From contig NZ_CP045651.1 in assembly GCF_009557455.1 (NCBI RefSeq), positions 2,108,001-2,172,000 of the forward strand: a stretch of DNA of 64,000 bases, written 5' to 3'. The stretch comes from Alistipes sp. dk3624 (GTDB taxonomy: Bacteria; Bacteroidota; Bacteroidia; Bacteroidales; Rikenellaceae). Below, piece after piece: positions 25,299 to 35,258 of the stretch (its first letter is position 1; the number at the start of each line of letters is the position of its first letter). Both the position numbers and the translations under genes were made by a program. The notes below the pieces were generated by a model. That model was not told where the DNA came from. It made no database searches and saw nothing but the letters and a program-made list of their open reading frames with translations.

Positions 25299-28061
25299 TC
25301 AGCAAACGACATTGACGATCTTACCGGGAACGACCACCACCTTTTTCGGGGTTTTCCCTTCCAGGTACTTCCCGGCGGCGGGATCGGCCAGCACGGCCGC
25401 TTCGACCTCTTTCGGAGACAACGACAGCGACAGTTCCTTTTTAAACCGCATCTTTCCGTTAAACGATACCGGATATTCGAAACTGTCTTCCACGAGGTAT
25501 TTTTCGTCGTACTCCGGGAAACGAGCGTCGAAAACGGAAGTTCCGTGCCCCAATTGTTCCCAGACCTCTTCGGCAAGGTGCGGAGCGAACGGCGCGATCA
25601 GCACGACCAGCGGTTCGAGCACCGCGCGTTTCGCGCACTTCTGGTTGCTCAGTTCGTTCAGGCAGATCATAAAAGCGCTGACCGACGTATTGAACGAGAA
25701 ATTTTCGATGTCTTCGGTCACTTTCCGAATCGTTTTATGCAGCGTCTTCAGCTCCCCGGCCGTCGGTTTTTCGTCGGTCAGAATCAACTTCCCGTCGCGG
25801 TCGAAGAACAGCCGCCAGAACCGGCGCAGGAACTTATGCACGCCGTCGATGCCGTTCGTATCCCACGGCTTGCTTTGTTCGAGCGGGCCGAGGAACATCT
25901 CGTACATCCGCAGCGTATCGGCCCCGTAATCGCGGACGATGTGGTCGGGGTTGACGACGTTGTACATCGATTTCGACATCTTCTCGATGGCCCAACCGCA
26001 AACGTATTTCCCGTCTTCGAGCACGAATTCGGCGTCGGCGTACTCGGGCATCCATTTGCGGAACGCGTCCAGATCGAGCACGTCGTTGCGCACGATGTTG
26101 ACGTCCACGTGGATCTCCTGCGTATCGTACCCGTCTTTCAGTCCTACGGAGACATATTTATTGGTTCCCTTGATCCGGTAGACGAAGTTCGAACGCCCCT
26201 GGATCATCCCCTGATTGATCAGCTTTTTGAAAGGTTCCGGCTCGCAGACGCAGCCTATGTCGTACAAAAACATATTCCAGAAACGCGAATACATCAAGTG
26301 TCCGGTCGCATGCTCGATGCCGCCGACGTACAGGTCCACGTTGCGCCAGTACTCGTCCGCCTCTTTCGAGACGAGTTCCTTGTCGTTATGCGGGTCCATG
26401 TAGCGCAGGTAGTAGGCCGACGATCCGGCGAAACCGGGCATCGTGCTCAGTTCGTACGGATACCCTTCGTCCGTATGCCAATCCTTCGCCCGCGCCAGCG
26501 GCGGTTCGCCGTCGGCCGTCGGGCCGAAATCCCGCATCGGAGGCAACTGCAACGGCAGCCGGTCTTCCGACAGCGGACAGGCGACGTCGTCCTTATAATA
26601 GATGGGAAACGGCTCTCCCCAGTAACGCTGTCGGCTGAAAATCGCGTCGCGCAGCCGATAGTTGACCCTACGACTGCCGAATCCGCGCTTCTCTATCTCG
26701 TCGATCATCGCAGGAATCGCTTCCCTGACATCCATACCGGTCAGGAATTCGGAGTTGATCATTGTTCCGGACTTGGCGTCGTACGACCCGACCGACAGGT
26801 CGCCGCCCTCGACCACCGGAACGATCGGCAGACCGAAGTGCTTTGCAAAGGCGTAATCGCGGCTATCGTGCGCAGGCACGGCCATGATCGCGCCCGTCCC
26901 GTAACCGGACAGCACGTAATCGCTGACATAAATAGGAATCTCCTTGCCGTTGAACGGATTGATCGCGTAGCCGCCGGTGAACTGGCCGCTCACGCGCTTG
27001 GTGTCGGCCATACGTTCCCTTTCGGAACGTTTTTTAGCTTCTTCCAGATAATTTTCGACGGCGTCCTTGTATTCCGGCGCGGTCAGTTTGCCGACCAGCT
27101 CGTGTTCCGGAGCCAGCACCATGAACGTAACCCCGAAAATGGTATCCGCCCGCGTCGTAAAGATTTCGAGTTGCTCGTCAAGCCCTTTCAATCCGAAAAA
27201 CACCTGTGCCCCTTCGCTGCGGCCGATCCAGTTGCGCTGGATCTCTTTCAGCGAATCGCTCCACTCGAGCCGGTCGAGCCCGTCGAGCATCCGCTGCGCA
27301 TAAGCCGTCACGCGCAGCAACCACTGTTTCATTCGCTTTTGCTCCACCGGGAAACCGCCGCGCACCGACAGCCCGTCCTTCACCTCGTCGTTAGCCAGCA
27401 CCGTACCGAGCCCCGGACACCAGTTCACCATCGTATCGGCGCGGAACGCCAGCCGGTAATTCTGCAAGACATTCTCTTTTTCGGCCTCGCTCATGACTTT
27501 CCACTGGGCTGCCGTAAACGACATCTCCCGGGTGCAGGCTGCGTTCAGCCCCTCGGTTCCCGCCCGCTCGAACGCTTCGACCAGCTTCGAAATCGGCAGC
27601 GCCTTGTTCTCGTCATTGCAGTAAAAACTGTCGAACATTTTGAGGAAGGCCCATTGCGTCCAATGGTAATACCCCGGATCGCAGGTACGCACTTCTCGAT
27701 CCCAGTCGAAACTGAACCCGATCTTATCCAACTGTTCGCGGTAGCGGTCGATGTTTTTCTCGGTCGTAACGGCCGGATGCTGCCCGGTCTGGATCGCATA
27801 CTGTTCGGCCGGCAGTCCGAACGCGTCGTATCCCATCGGATGCAGCACGTTGAATCCTTTCAGCCGCTTGTAACGCGTATAAATGTCCGACGCGATATAC
27901 CCCAGCGGGTGTCCGACATGCAGCCCCGCCCCCGACGGGTACGGAAACATATCCAGCACGTAGAACTTCGGCCGCGACGGATCGACTTCGACCTTGTAGG
28001 TTTTACGTTCGATCCAGCGTTTCTGCCACTTCTGTTCGATTTCCGCGAAATTGTACTCCAT
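25299..28061 (-). CDS. leuS: Leucyl-tRNA synthetase
   Basis: 920 residues, full length class Ia synthetase. The HIGH-type motif is in [16 protein letters not shown] (about 45-60), the editing CP1 domain occupies about 220-420 with [19 protein letters not shown], and KMSKS appears in EKMSKSMYN. It charges tRNA-Leu and edits norvaline and isoleucine. The gene begins 6 nt after the dxs stop, so dxs-leuS form one transcript. Confidence 0.97.
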   Translation of the reverse strand: MEYNFAEIEQKWQKRWIERKTYKVEVDPSRPKFYVLDMFPYPSGAGLHVGHPLGYIASDIYTRYKRLKGFNVLHPMGYDAFGLPAEQYAIQTGQHPAVTTEKNIDRYREQLDKIGFSFDWDREVRTCDPGYYHWTQWAFLKMFDSFYCNDENKALPISKLVEAFERAGTEGLNAACTREMSFTAAQWKVMSEAEKENVLQNYRLAFRADTMVNWCPGLGTVLANDEVKDGLSVRGGFPVEQKRMKQWLLRVTAYAQRMLDGLDRLEWSDSLKEIQRNWIGRSEGAQVFFGLKGLDEQLEIFTTRADTIFGVTFMVLAPEHELVGKLTAPEYKDAVENYLEEAKKRSERERMADTKRVSGQFTGGYAINPFNGKEIPIYVSDYVLSGYGTGAIMAVPAHDSRDYAFAKHFGLPIVPVVEGGDLSVGSYDAKSGTMINSEFLTGMDVREAIPAMIDEIEKRGFGSRRVNYRLRDAIFSRQRYWGEPFPIYYKDDVACPLSEDRLPLQLPPMRDFGPTADGEPPLARAKDWHTDEGYPYELSTMPGFAGSSAYYLRYMDPHNDKELVSKEADEYWRNVDLYVGGIEHATGHLMYSRFWNMFLYDIGCVCEPEPFKKLINQGMIQGRSNFVYRIKGTNKYVSVGLKDGYDTQEIHVDVNIVRNDVLDLDAFRKWMPEYADAEFVLEDGKYVCGWAIEKMSKSMYNVVNPDHIVRDYGADTLRMYEMFLGPLEQSKPWDTNGIDGVHKFLRRFWRLFFDRDGKLILTDEKPTAGELKTLHKTIRKVTEDIENFSFNTSVSAFMICLNELSNQKCAKRAVLEPLVVLIAPFAPHLAEEVWEQLGHGTSVFDARFPEYDEKYLVEDSFEYPVSFNGKMRFKKELSLSLSPKEVEAAVLADPAAGKYLEGKTPKKVVVVPGKIVNVVC

Positions 28062-28067
28062 AAGCCC

Positions 28068-29951
28068 TTATTTTTTGCTTTTCATAATTGTCCGGTAGAT
28101 GCCTTCGAGGTCGAAACCGCAGATACGGCGCAACTGTTCCTGCGTGCCCTGCCCGATGAAACGGTCGGGAATCCCGAGCAATTCCGCCTGCGGTCTGTAA
28201 CCGTACGCATTCATAAATTCCAGCACGGCCGATCCGACTCCCCCCGTAACGGTTCCGTCTTCGACGACGACGATCCGCCCGAAACGCCTGCCTACCTCGT
28301 GCAAACAGGTCGCATCCAGCGGTTTGGCGAAACGCAGATCGATGTGGGCGGCCGAAACGCCATCGGCCGAGGCCCGTTCCACCGCTTCGGCTACCGTATT
28401 CCCCACATGCCCCAACGACAGCACCGCCACATCCGTCCCGTCGCGCAGCCAGCGACCGCGTCCCACCGGGATCTCGCGGAAAGGCTGCCGCCAGTCGGAT
28501 CTCACGCCCGCCCCCCGCGGATAGCGGATCACGAACGGGCCGCGCCCGAGCGAAGCCGTATACATCAAGTTCCGCAGTTCGACCTCGTCCATCGGCGCCG
28601 CGACGGTAATGTCCGGAATCGAACGCATATAGGCGATATCGAACGCTCCCTGGTGCGTGGCGCCGTCCTCGCCGACCAGTCCGGCGCGGTCGAGACACAT
28701 CACCACGTTTAACCCCTGCAGCGCCACGTCGTGAATCACGTTATCGTAAGCCCGCTGCATAAACGACGAATAGATGTTACAGAACGGCACCATGCCGGCC
28801 GCAGCCAGACCCGCCGAGAAAGTCACGGCATGTCCTTCGGCGATCCCGACGTCGAAACAGCGCTCCGGCATCTCGCGCATCAGGATATTCAACCCGCAGC
28901 CGGTCGGCATCGCGGGGGTGATCCCCACGATCCGGTCGTTCGTCCGGGCCAATTCGAGGATCGTCTCCCCAAACACCTTTTGATAAAGAGGCGGCTCGTC
29001 GCCGTTGCCGCCGTGGGTCGCACGTTCTCCGGTTTCCGGATTGAAAACTCCCGGCGCATGCCATATTTTCTGATCCCGTTCCGCCGGACTGTATCCTTTT
29101 CCTTTGACGGTCAGCACGTGCAGTAATTTGGGACCTTTTATCTCCTTCAGATCCTGCAGCACACGGGTCAGTTGCCCTACGTCGTGTCCGTCCACCGGCC
29201 CGAAATAGCGGAAGCGCAAACTCTCGAATAGGTTGCTCTGCTGCAGGAAGCCCTGTTTCAGCGCATTACCCACTTTTTGGATCAGCCGTCTCAGCCGCGG
29301 AGTCCGCTCCATATGCGCCCACGCGCGGTTTTTTACGGCATTGTACCGTTTCGAAGTCGAAATGCTCAGCAGGTATTCTTTCAACGCGCCTACGTTCGGG
29401 TCGATCGCCATCCGGTTGTCGTTCAAGATCACCAGCAGATCGGTATTGGCCGCCCCGGCGTTGTTCAATCCTTCGAAAGCCAGCCCCCCGGTCAACGCTC
29501 CGTCGCCGATCACAGCCACCGCATGCCGCCGCTCGCCGCGCAAGGCCGTCGCCGTCGCGATGCCCAACGCCGCCGAAATGGAGGTCGAGGCATGCCCTCC
29601 CCCGAACGCGTCGTAAGCGCTCTCCTCCATCTTCGGGAATCCGCTCAGCCCGTTCAGCTTGCGGTTCATCCGGAAACTGTCGCGGCGGCCGGTGATGATC
29701 TTGTGGGCATAGGCCTGATGGCCCACGTCCCAGATCAGCTTGTCGTACGGCGTATCGAATACGTAATGCAACGCGGCGGTCAGCTCGACGACGCCGAGAC
29801 TCGATCCCAGATGGCCGGGATTCAGCGCGAGCTGCTCGATGATGAATCGACGCAGCTCGTCGCAGTAGCCGACCAGTTCCTGCTGCGAAAGTTTCCGCAG
29901 ATCGGCCGGAGAATCGATCCGGTAGAGGTATTTGTAGGATGATTCGGTCAT
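28068..29951 (-). CDS. dxs: 1-deoxy-D-xylulose-5-phosphate synthase
   Basis: 627 residues from the ATG at 29951 (MTESSYKYLYR). ThDP enzyme with HLGSSLGVVELTAALHYVFDTP near the start, GDGALTGGLAFEGLNNAG for Mg2+/ThDP binding, the pyrimidine-domain motif DRAGLVGEDGATHQGAFD, and a C-terminal transketolase domain. It condenses pyruvate and glyceraldehyde-3-phosphate in the first step of the MEP isoprenoid pathway. It is immediately upstream of leuS. Confidence 0.96.
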   Translation of the reverse strand: MTESSYKYLYRIDSPADLRKLSQQELVGYCDELRRFIIEQLALNPGHLGSSLGVVELTAALHYVFDTPYDKLIWDVGHQAYAHKIITGRRDSFRMNRKLNGLSGFPKMEESAYDAFGGGHASTSISAALGIATATALRGERRHAVAVIGDGALTGGLAFEGLNNAGAANTDLLVILNDNRMAIDPNVGALKEYLLSISTSKRYNAVKNRAWAHMERTPRLRRLIQKVGNALKQGFLQQSNLFESLRFRYFGPVDGHDVGQLTRVLQDLKEIKGPKLLHVLTVKGKGYSPAERDQKIWHAPGVFNPETGERATHGGNGDEPPLYQKVFGETILELARTNDRIVGITPAMPTGCGLNILMREMPERCFDVGIAEGHAVTFSAGLAAAGMVPFCNIYSSFMQRAYDNVIHDVALQGLNVVMCLDRAGLVGEDGATHQGAFDIAYMRSIPDITVAAPMDEVELRNLMYTASLGRGPFVIRYPRGAGVRSDWRQPFREIPVGRGRWLRDGTDVAVLSLGHVGNTVAEAVERASADGVSAAHIDLRFAKPLDATCLHEVGRRFGRIVVVEDGTVTGGVGSAVLEFMNAYGYRPQAELLGIPDRFIGQGTQEQLRRICGFDLEGIYRTIMKSKK

Positions 29952-29978
29952 TGGGGACCCTAAAAAACAATTTAGACG

Positions 29979-29986
29979 CAAAGGTA
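29979..29986 (-). promoter_or_regulatory. -7 box for dxs-leuS
   Basis: Minus-strand TACCTTTG, exact consensus, about 28 nt upstream of the dxs ATG. Confidence 0.5.
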
Positions 29987-30021
29987 ATAAATTACCGGCA
30001 AATATCGGCCCGCGGATAGTT

Positions 30022-30052
30022 TTTGTACATTCTAAATTGTTTTGTATCTTCG
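30022..30052 (+). promoter_or_regulatory. Promoter of the OmpA-family lipoprotein gene
   Basis: TTTG at 30022-30025, 19-nt spacer, TATCTTCG at 30045-30052 (one mismatch to TAnnTTTG). Predicted leader about 70 nt. Confidence 0.55.
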
Positions 30053-30129
30053 TGGCAGATATGCCGGCGGCGGATCGTTCCCGGTTCCGCCACGGACGGC
30101 GAAGCCGGCCGCCCAAAAACTTTGGATCT

Positions 30130-30981
30130 ATGAAAAAACTGATTGTCCTCGGTTTGGTTGCCCTGACTGCGTTTTCATGCGTCTCAACCAAAAAATTCAA
30201 TTCGATGAAAGCCGAAGCGCTGCGCTTGGAAGGGGAACTGACCGCTTCGAAAAGCCGCCTCGAAGATATGGGGGCCTTGAACGACAAACTGACGGCCGAG
30301 AAAATGCAGTTGATTGCCGACACCACGCGCCTGTCGAACGACCTGAAGGAGTGTAAGAAACGTTATAAGCAACTGTTGGCCGACGGTTCCGCCGAATCGG
30401 CGCGGATGTTGCGCGAACTCGAGGACAAGGAGATGGCGCTGAACGACCGCGTCCGCCGCGTGGCCGAACTCGAAGGGATGCTTAAAAGCCGCGAGGAGGC
30501 GATCGACGCCATCCGCCGCAAAGTGACCGACGCGCTGACCGGCTTCGAAGGCAAGGGATTGTCGATCTCGATCCGCAACGGCAACGTATACGTCTCGATG
30601 GACGACAAACTGCTATTCCGTTCGGGCAGTTTCGAAATTGACCCGAACGGCGCGCGCGCCGTCCGCGACCTGGCCGAAGTGCTGGCGCAGAACGCCGATA
30701 TCAACGTGATGGTCGAGGGACATACGGACGACGTGCCCTACCGTCCGAACGGCCAGTTGAAGGACAACCTCGACCTGAGCGCGAAACGCGCCACGACCGT
30801 CGTGCGGCTGCTGCTCGAAAACAAAGGGATCGACCCGAACCGCATCATCGCCGCCGGACGCGGCGAATCGCTGCCCGTCGATCCGGCCAAAACGTCCGAA
30901 GCGCGCGCCAAAAACCGTCGCACCGAAATCATCCTGACGCCGAAGCTCGACGAGCTGATGCAACTGATGGAAAAACAATAA
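30130..30981 (+). CDS. OmpA-family peptidoglycan-binding lipoprotein
   Basis: 283 residues from the ATG at 30130. Lipoprotein signal ending FSC (Cys about residue 17), a long coiled coil (about 30-140: LRLEGELTASKSRLEDMGALNDKL and onwards) and a C-terminal OmpA/MotB domain (about 165-275) with VEGHTDDVPY, NLDLSAKRATTVVRLL and GRGESLPV..KNRRTEI. It likely tethers the outer membrane to peptidoglycan. It lies 10 nt upstream of pyrH. Confidence 0.9.
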   Translation: MKKLIVLGLVALTAFSCVSTKKFNSMKAEALRLEGELTASKSRLEDMGALNDKLTAEKMQLIADTTRLSNDLKECKKRYKQLLADGSAESARMLRELEDKEMALNDRVRRVAELEGMLKSREEAIDAIRRKVTDALTGFEGKGLSISIRNGNVYVSMDDKLLFRSGSFEIDPNGARAVRDLAEVLAQNADINVMVEGHTDDVPYRPNGQLKDNLDLSAKRATTVVRLLLENKGIDPNRIIAAGRGESLPVDPAKTSEARAKNRRTEIILTPKLDELMQLMEKQ

Positions 30982-30991
30982 AAACGAAAAC

Positions 30992-31705
30992 ATGTCGATT
31001 TATAAACGCGTCCTGTTAAAACTCAGCGGCGAATCGCTGATGGGAGCTCAGAAATACGGTCTTTCTACCGAGGTGTTGAACCAATATGCCGAACAGATCC
31101 GAACAGTAGCCGCCACGGGCGTGCAGGTCGGCATCGTAATCGGAGGAGGCAATATCTTCCGCGGGCTGAGCGGAGTAAGCCGCGGATTCGACCGCGTCAA
31201 GGGCGACCAGATGGGGATGCTGGCGACCGTTATCAACTCGCTGGCGTTACAGGGCGCGCTCGAAAGCGCCGGAGCGAGAGCCCGGGTACTGACGTCGATC
31301 CGGATGGAACCGGTCGGGGAACTCTATACGAAGGCCAAAGCGCTGGAACTGATGGAAGCCGGCTGGATCGTCATCATCGCCGGCGGCACGGGCAATCCGT
31401 ACTTCACGACCGACACGGCTTCGGCGCTGCGCGGCGTAGAGATCGAAGCGGAGGTACTGCTGAAAGGCACGCGCGTGGACGGCGTCTATACGGCCGACCC
31501 GGAAAAAGATCCGACGGCGACCAAATTCGCGGAGATCACGTTCGACGAAGTGTACCGTCGGCGGCTGAAAGTGATGGATCTCACGGCATTCACGATGTGC
31601 AAGGAGAACGACCTGCCGATCGTGGTATTCGACATGGACACGCCGGGCAACCTGCAAAAAGTGATCGCCGGCGAACCGATCGGAACGGTCGTGAAAAACG
31701 ACTGA
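30992..31705 (+). CDS. pyrH: Uridylate kinase
   Basis: 237 residues, amino-acid-kinase fold: LLKLSGESLMG, VIGGGNIFRG, and the C-terminal VDGVYTADPEKDPTA and DLTAF motifs. It phosphorylates UMP to UDP, typically as an allosteric hexamer. The pyrH-frr order is widely conserved, and frr follows 80 nt downstream. Confidence 0.96.
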   Translation: MSIYKRVLLKLSGESLMGAQKYGLSTEVLNQYAEQIRTVAATGVQVGIVIGGGNIFRGLSGVSRGFDRVKGDQMGMLATVINSLALQGALESAGARARVLTSIRMEPVGELYTKAKALELMEAGWIVIIAGGTGNPYFTTDTASALRGVEIEAEVLLKGTRVDGVYTADPEKDPTATKFAEITFDEVYRRRLKVMDLTAFTMCKENDLPIVVFDMDTPGNLQKVIAGEPIGTVVKND

Positions 31706-31785
31706 CGTCTCGACGGTCCCTGCCGGGAAATCCCAGCGGCGGCATGATAACGAAAACACGTTTTTGACTTAAAACATACACGGAC

Positions 31786-32346
31786 ATGATAGAATCGAAA
31801 GAACTTCTCGACGCGGCCCAGGTGAAAATGGACAAAGTCATCGCCCACCTGACCGAAGAACTCGCATCGGTCAGAGCCGGCAAGGCGAGCGTCAACGTAC
31901 TCAACGGCATCCTGGTCGAATACTACGGCACGCCGACGGACATCTCGCAGGTAGCCAGCATTACGGTGCCCGACGCCCGCACCGTACTGGTGCAGCCGTG
32001 GGAAAAGAAAATGATCCCGGTGATCGAGAAAGCCATCCTGGTCGCCAACATCGGCCTGACGCCGTCGAACAACGGCGAGCACATCCGGCTGAACATTCCG
32101 CCGCTGACCGAGGAGCGCCGTAAAGAACTGGTAAAACAGATCAAGGCGGAAACCGAAACGGCCCGCGTAAGCCTGCGCGGCATCCGCCGCGACCTGGTCG
32201 ACGCGTTCAAGAAAGCGCAAAAAGACGGTATGCCCGAGGACGCGGCGAAAGACGGCGAAGAGTCGGCCCAGAAACTGACCGACAAATACGCGAAGAAAGT
32301 GGACGACCTGTTCTCCGCTAAAGAGAAGGAGATCATGACGGTCTGA
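31786..32346 (+). CDS. frr: Ribosome recycling factor
   Basis: 186 residues, standard length. Helical domain I plus inserted domain II; ELASVRAGKASVNVLNGI and EERRKELVKQIKAETETARVSLRGIRRD are typical. With EF-G it splits post-termination ribosomes. A hairpin terminator ends the pyrH-frr unit. Confidence 0.96.
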   Translation: MIESKELLDAAQVKMDKVIAHLTEELASVRAGKASVNVLNGILVEYYGTPTDISQVASITVPDARTVLVQPWEKKMIPVIEKAILVANIGLTPSNNGEHIRLNIPPLTEERRKELVKQIKAETETARVSLRGIRRDLVDAFKKAQKDGMPEDAAKDGEESAQKLTDKYAKKVDDLFSAKEKEIMTV

Positions 32347-32372
32347 CCGGCACTTCGTATCCGGAAAATCAC

Positions 32373-32403
32373 AAAACCGCATTTTTGCATAAATGCGGTT
32401 TTT
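32373..32403 (+). terminator. Intrinsic terminator after frr
   Basis: AAAACCGCATTT (32373-32384) pairs with AAATGCGGTTTT (32391-32402) with a 6-nt loop and a U-rich end. Confidence 0.85.
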
Positions 32404-32454
32404 GCATTCGGCACAGAACCGACCGATTAAAAAAAAACAAACGTCTAAAGACAC

Positions 32455-33783
32455 ATGAAAAAAATAACGAAACTGTGGGGGCTGCTGTTGATCGCTCCGG
32501 CCCTGCTTTCATTCTCGCAGGGAGAAACGCCCTCCGCCGCCGACCGGGACGAAGTGCACCGCTTCATCCGGAACTCGTGGGACAAGACCGTCCGGTTCAA
32601 CACCGAAGACGAAGGCACCCGCATCGGTCTCCCGTACCGCTACACCGTGCCGAGCATCAGCGGCGCATTCCAGGAGATGTACTACTGGGACACCTATTTC
32701 ACCGGCGAGGGGCTGATCCTCGACGGGCATGTCGACCTGGCCCGGAGCAACGCCGAGAACATGCTCTACATGGTAGACCGTTTCGGTAAAATGTACAACG
32801 GCAACCTGACCGTATTCCAAAACCGTTCCCAGCCCCCGTTCCTGAGCATGATGATCGCCAGCGTCTACCGCAGCACCGGCGACAAGGAGTGGCTGCGCAA
32901 AGTGCTGCCGACGCTCGAAAAAGAGTACCGATTCTGGATGAGCGAACGGATCGCGCCGACCGGTCTGAACCGGTACGGGAACGAAAGCACCGACCGGGAT
33001 AAGATGGATTTCGTCGACATGCTGAAAGTGCGCTTAGGCAGTCGTTTCAAGACGGACGGGCTCTCGCACCAAGAACTGCTGGACGTCGGCTCGCACTACA
33101 TCGCCGAAGCCGAATCGGGTTGGGATTTCAATCCCCGGTTCCGGACGCGCTGCATGGACTTCTGCCCCGTCGATCTGAACGCGAACCTGTATCTGTACGA
33201 AAAGAATTTCGAATTTTTCGCGGATGAACTCGGCGACAAAGCCGCCGCAAAACGGTGGGCGCGCAAAGCGGAAGACCGTAAAAAACTGATCCGCAAGTAC
33301 TGCCGAGACCCCCGAAACGGCATGTACTACGATTACGACTACGTGAACGGCAAGCGTTCCGACGTCGTTTCGGCGGCAGTGTTCAGCCTGCTGTATGCCG
33401 GAGCCGTCCCCACAAAGGACGCTCCGGGGATCGCCCGTGCGCTCGACGCGCTCGAATTTCCGCACGGCATCGCCGCCTGCGAGAACAAAGACTACCCGTA
33501 TGTCTACCAATGGTCATACCCGAACGGCTGGGCTCCGCTGCATTTCCTGGCGATCAAAGGCCTGGACAATTACGGTTTCCGCGAGGATGCCCGCCGCATC
33601 GCATCGAAATACGTCGCTACGGTGATCGGCAATTTCAAAAAGACTCACAACCTGTGGGAGAAATACAACGTCGTGGAAGGCAACATCAACGTCAGCAACG
33701 AATACGAGATGCCGACCATGGTCGGCTGGACGGCAGGCACCTTCGTCTTTGCGACCGATTACCTCGACCGCACCGCCCGCTGA
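32455..33783 (+). CDS. GH37 alpha,alpha-trehalase, secreted
   Basis: 442 residues with an N-terminal signal peptide (about 1-21). GH37 signatures are present: YYWDTYFTGEGL, ESGWDFNPRF with the catalytic acid Asp, QWSYPNGWAP, and NEYEMPTMVGWTAG, where the Glu of EY aligns with the catalytic base. It splits trehalose to two glucoses in the periplasm. It is about 100 residues shorter than E. coli TreA, mostly at the N-terminus, which is usual in compact Bacteroidetes members. No sugar transport genes adjoin it. Confidence 0.9.
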   Translation: MKKITKLWGLLLIAPALLSFSQGETPSAADRDEVHRFIRNSWDKTVRFNTEDEGTRIGLPYRYTVPSISGAFQEMYYWDTYFTGEGLILDGHVDLARSNAENMLYMVDRFGKMYNGNLTVFQNRSQPPFLSMMIASVYRSTGDKEWLRKVLPTLEKEYRFWMSERIAPTGLNRYGNESTDRDKMDFVDMLKVRLGSRFKTDGLSHQELLDVGSHYIAEAESGWDFNPRFRTRCMDFCPVDLNANLYLYEKNFEFFADELGDKAAAKRWARKAEDRKKLIRKYCRDPRNGMYYDYDYVNGKRSDVVSAAVFSLLYAGAVPTKDAPGIARALDALEFPHGIAACENKDYPYVYQWSYPNGWAPLHFLAIKGLDNYGFREDARRIASKYVATVIGNFKKTHNLWEKYNVVEGNINVSNEYEMPTMVGWTAGTFVFATDYLDRTAR

Positions 33784-33934
33784 AGCCCTTATTCCGGCAC
33801 GGAACTTGCTCTTTTCCGGGTTACGGCCCCGGGAGAGAATCGGATAGCTATCATTCTATCTTGGTATGTTTCGTGCATATGATTTTGTTATGTTTTTCTT
33901 ATTCACTGGTGGTGCAGGTCGCAAAGCCTGTGAT

Positions 33935-33957
33935 CCCCTTCCGGGGCTTTTTTTAAC
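33935..33957 (+). terminator. Terminator hairpin with T7 tail
   Basis: CCCC-TTCC-GGGG at 33935-33946 followed by C and seven T. A second small hairpin (CAGG/CCTG, 33915-33930) precedes it. It may end the trehalase mRNA, 150 nt away, or a short unrecognised RNA. Confidence 0.6.
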
Positions 33958-33963
33958 AAAAAT

Positions 33964-33998
33964 AAAAACCTTTCGAACGTAAATTTCGAAAGGTTTTT
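33964..33998. terminator. Terminator of the serine recombinase gene
   Basis: AAAAACCTTTCGAA (33964-33977) pairs with TTCGAAAGGTTTTT (33985-33998). Its T-run suits the minus-strand gene ending at 34005; it could act in both directions. Confidence 0.75.
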
Positions 33999-34004
33999 AT
34001 TTAT

Positions 34005-34685
34005 TTACTCTTGTTTCGATTTTCTACGGGCCTCGTACCACTCCTGCCGGATTCCCCGTATTTTATTCCGATGCTCGATGATATCGTTTACTTGCGCATG
34101 GCGTTTCCGAAAAGCTTTGAACGTATCGACCGATACCTGGTATTTCCTGCAAACCGACACGATCGTCGCGCCGTTACGCAACATCTCGACGATTTCGGCG
34201 CAATTCTCGGACAGAATCCGGAACTTCGGGCAAAAACCTTTCCTTCGGCCGAGCTGCACGCCTTCGGCCTTGCGTAGGGCAAGCGCCTCCTTCGTACGCA
34301 TCGAGATCAGGTTCCGTTCGATCTCCGCCACGAGACCGAAAGCAAAGCACAGGACTTTACTGTTGATCGTATCGTCAAAGGCATAACCGTCCTTGGTCGA
34401 ATAAAGGGTAATCCCTTTATCCAAACAATGTCCCATGATCGTCATAATTTCCGTAAGCGTTCTGCTCAACCGCGAAATTTCGGTAACGATCAACGTATCG
34501 CCGTTTTTCAAACGCCGCAGAATACTTCCCAGCTTGCGGTCCTTTTGATCTTTCTTGCCGCTGACCACCTCCGTCACCCAACGATCGATTTCCATATTCC
34601 GGGTCTGGGCGAATCGAAGAATCTCATCTTGTTGATTTGACAGGTGTTGCTTCTCCGTACTGACTCTCAAATATCCAACCACCAT
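34005..34685 (-). CDS. Serine recombinase / DNA invertase (Mpi/Hin-like)
   Basis: 226 residues. The resolvase domain has the catalytic Ser9 in GYLRVSTEKQ, and the arginines in TEISRLSRTLTEI. A long E-helix region (FGLVAEIERNLISMRTKEAL) leads to a C-terminal helix-turn-helix around residues 160-195 (ATIVSVCRKYQVSVDTFKAF). Mpi-type invertases of Bacteroides flip promoters of surface genes. Its own terminator lies downstream; upstream is a 573-nt AT-rich region leading to a surface lipoprotein gene. Target sites were not proven. Confidence 0.88.
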   Translation of the reverse strand: MVVGYLRVSTEKQHLSNQQDEILRFAQTRNMEIDRWVTEVVSGKKDQKDRKLGSILRRLKNGDTLIVTEISRLSRTLTEIMTIMGHCLDKGITLYSTKDGYAFDDTINSKVLCFAFGLVAEIERNLISMRTKEALALRKAEGVQLGRRKGFCPKFRILSENCAEIVEMLRNGATIVSVCRKYQVSVDTFKAFRKRHAQVNDIIEHRNKIRGIRQEWYEARRKSKQE

Positions 34686-34861
34686 AAGTTTTTATTCCAA
34701 TAAATTTATTTCCACATACCAAACGGGGAAAGCCGGTTTAAATATAGCAAAAAACGGCGTATATACATTACAAAAAGATCGAAATACGGAGGAAAAGACG
34801 TTCATTTTTAACTGGTCGTTTTTAATTATCAGATAGATATTTATACTCGCATCGGTAGGTT

Positions 34862-34950
34862 TTCAACACGCTGATCTGTGTTTTTTTATAAGAAACCTAT
34901 TTTTTAATTAAAAAATTTGTATCTTAGTGGTTAAAGATCAACGTTTGAAT
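34862..34950. repeat. Imperfect inverted repeat enclosing a promoter-like box
   Basis: TTCAACACGCTGATCT (34862-34877) is nearly the reverse complement of AGATCAACGTTTGAAT (34935-34950): 14 matches with one substitution and a one-base gap. The 57-nt interior holds TATCTTAG. The right copy is itself roughly palindromic around AACGTT, as serine invertase sites are. The repeat is short and imperfect, so an invertible promoter is only a hypothesis. Confidence 0.3.
34920..34927 (+). promoter_or_regulatory. -7-like box upstream of the surface lipoprotein gene
   Basis: TATCTTAG, one mismatch from TAnnTTTG, 331 nt upstream of the ATG at 35259 and within the imperfect inverted repeat. No clear -33 TTTG. 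Confidence 0.3.
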
Positions 34951-35258
34951 CTGTTTGATTACAATTAACAATCTAAAAACAAGTACATTAAAACCGAAAC
35001 ACAAAAGCTACTCACATGTCACACGACTAAAAACAGTATCGGAAACTAATGAAAAGGAAGCGGACGCATGGCGAATAATTAACTTTCAAGAAGTAAAATT
35101 TGCCGTATTTTAAACAAAGAAACGATAAACCGAAGCGATTAAGGGAAGAATGATGTATCAAGGGTGGAGAATATAGGTGTCTTTTATATTCTTTACGTAC
35201 CGGAAACAAAGAAACTACACATACACTTGTCTAAATATTTCTTTTAACTTGTTTAATT

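Larger units (their letters stand above)
34686..35258. other. AT-rich intergenic region upstream of the surface lipoprotein
   Basis: 573 nt, markedly AT-rich, without a credible gene. It contains an imperfect inverted repeat (34862-34877 and 34935-34950) enclosing a -7-like TATCTTAG (34920-34927). The remaining 330 nt before the lipoprotein ATG would be an unusually long leader. No further structure was assigned. Confidence 0.5.

Noticed and set aside
25287-28712. 1141-residue open frame antisense to leuS and dxs
   Set aside because: It is a GC-skew shadow frame of two well-supported genes and contains no recognisable domain.
32455-33783. Trehalase with missing catalytic base
   Set aside because: At first the QDGFGW-type region seemed altered, but the Glu of NEYEMP aligns with the GEYPLQ Glu of E. 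coli TreA, so the active site appears complete.
33784-34004. Small RNA gene between trehalase and invertase
   Set aside because: Two small hairpins and a T-run exist, but no convincing promoter (only TATCTTGG near 33857) was found; kept as a terminator only.
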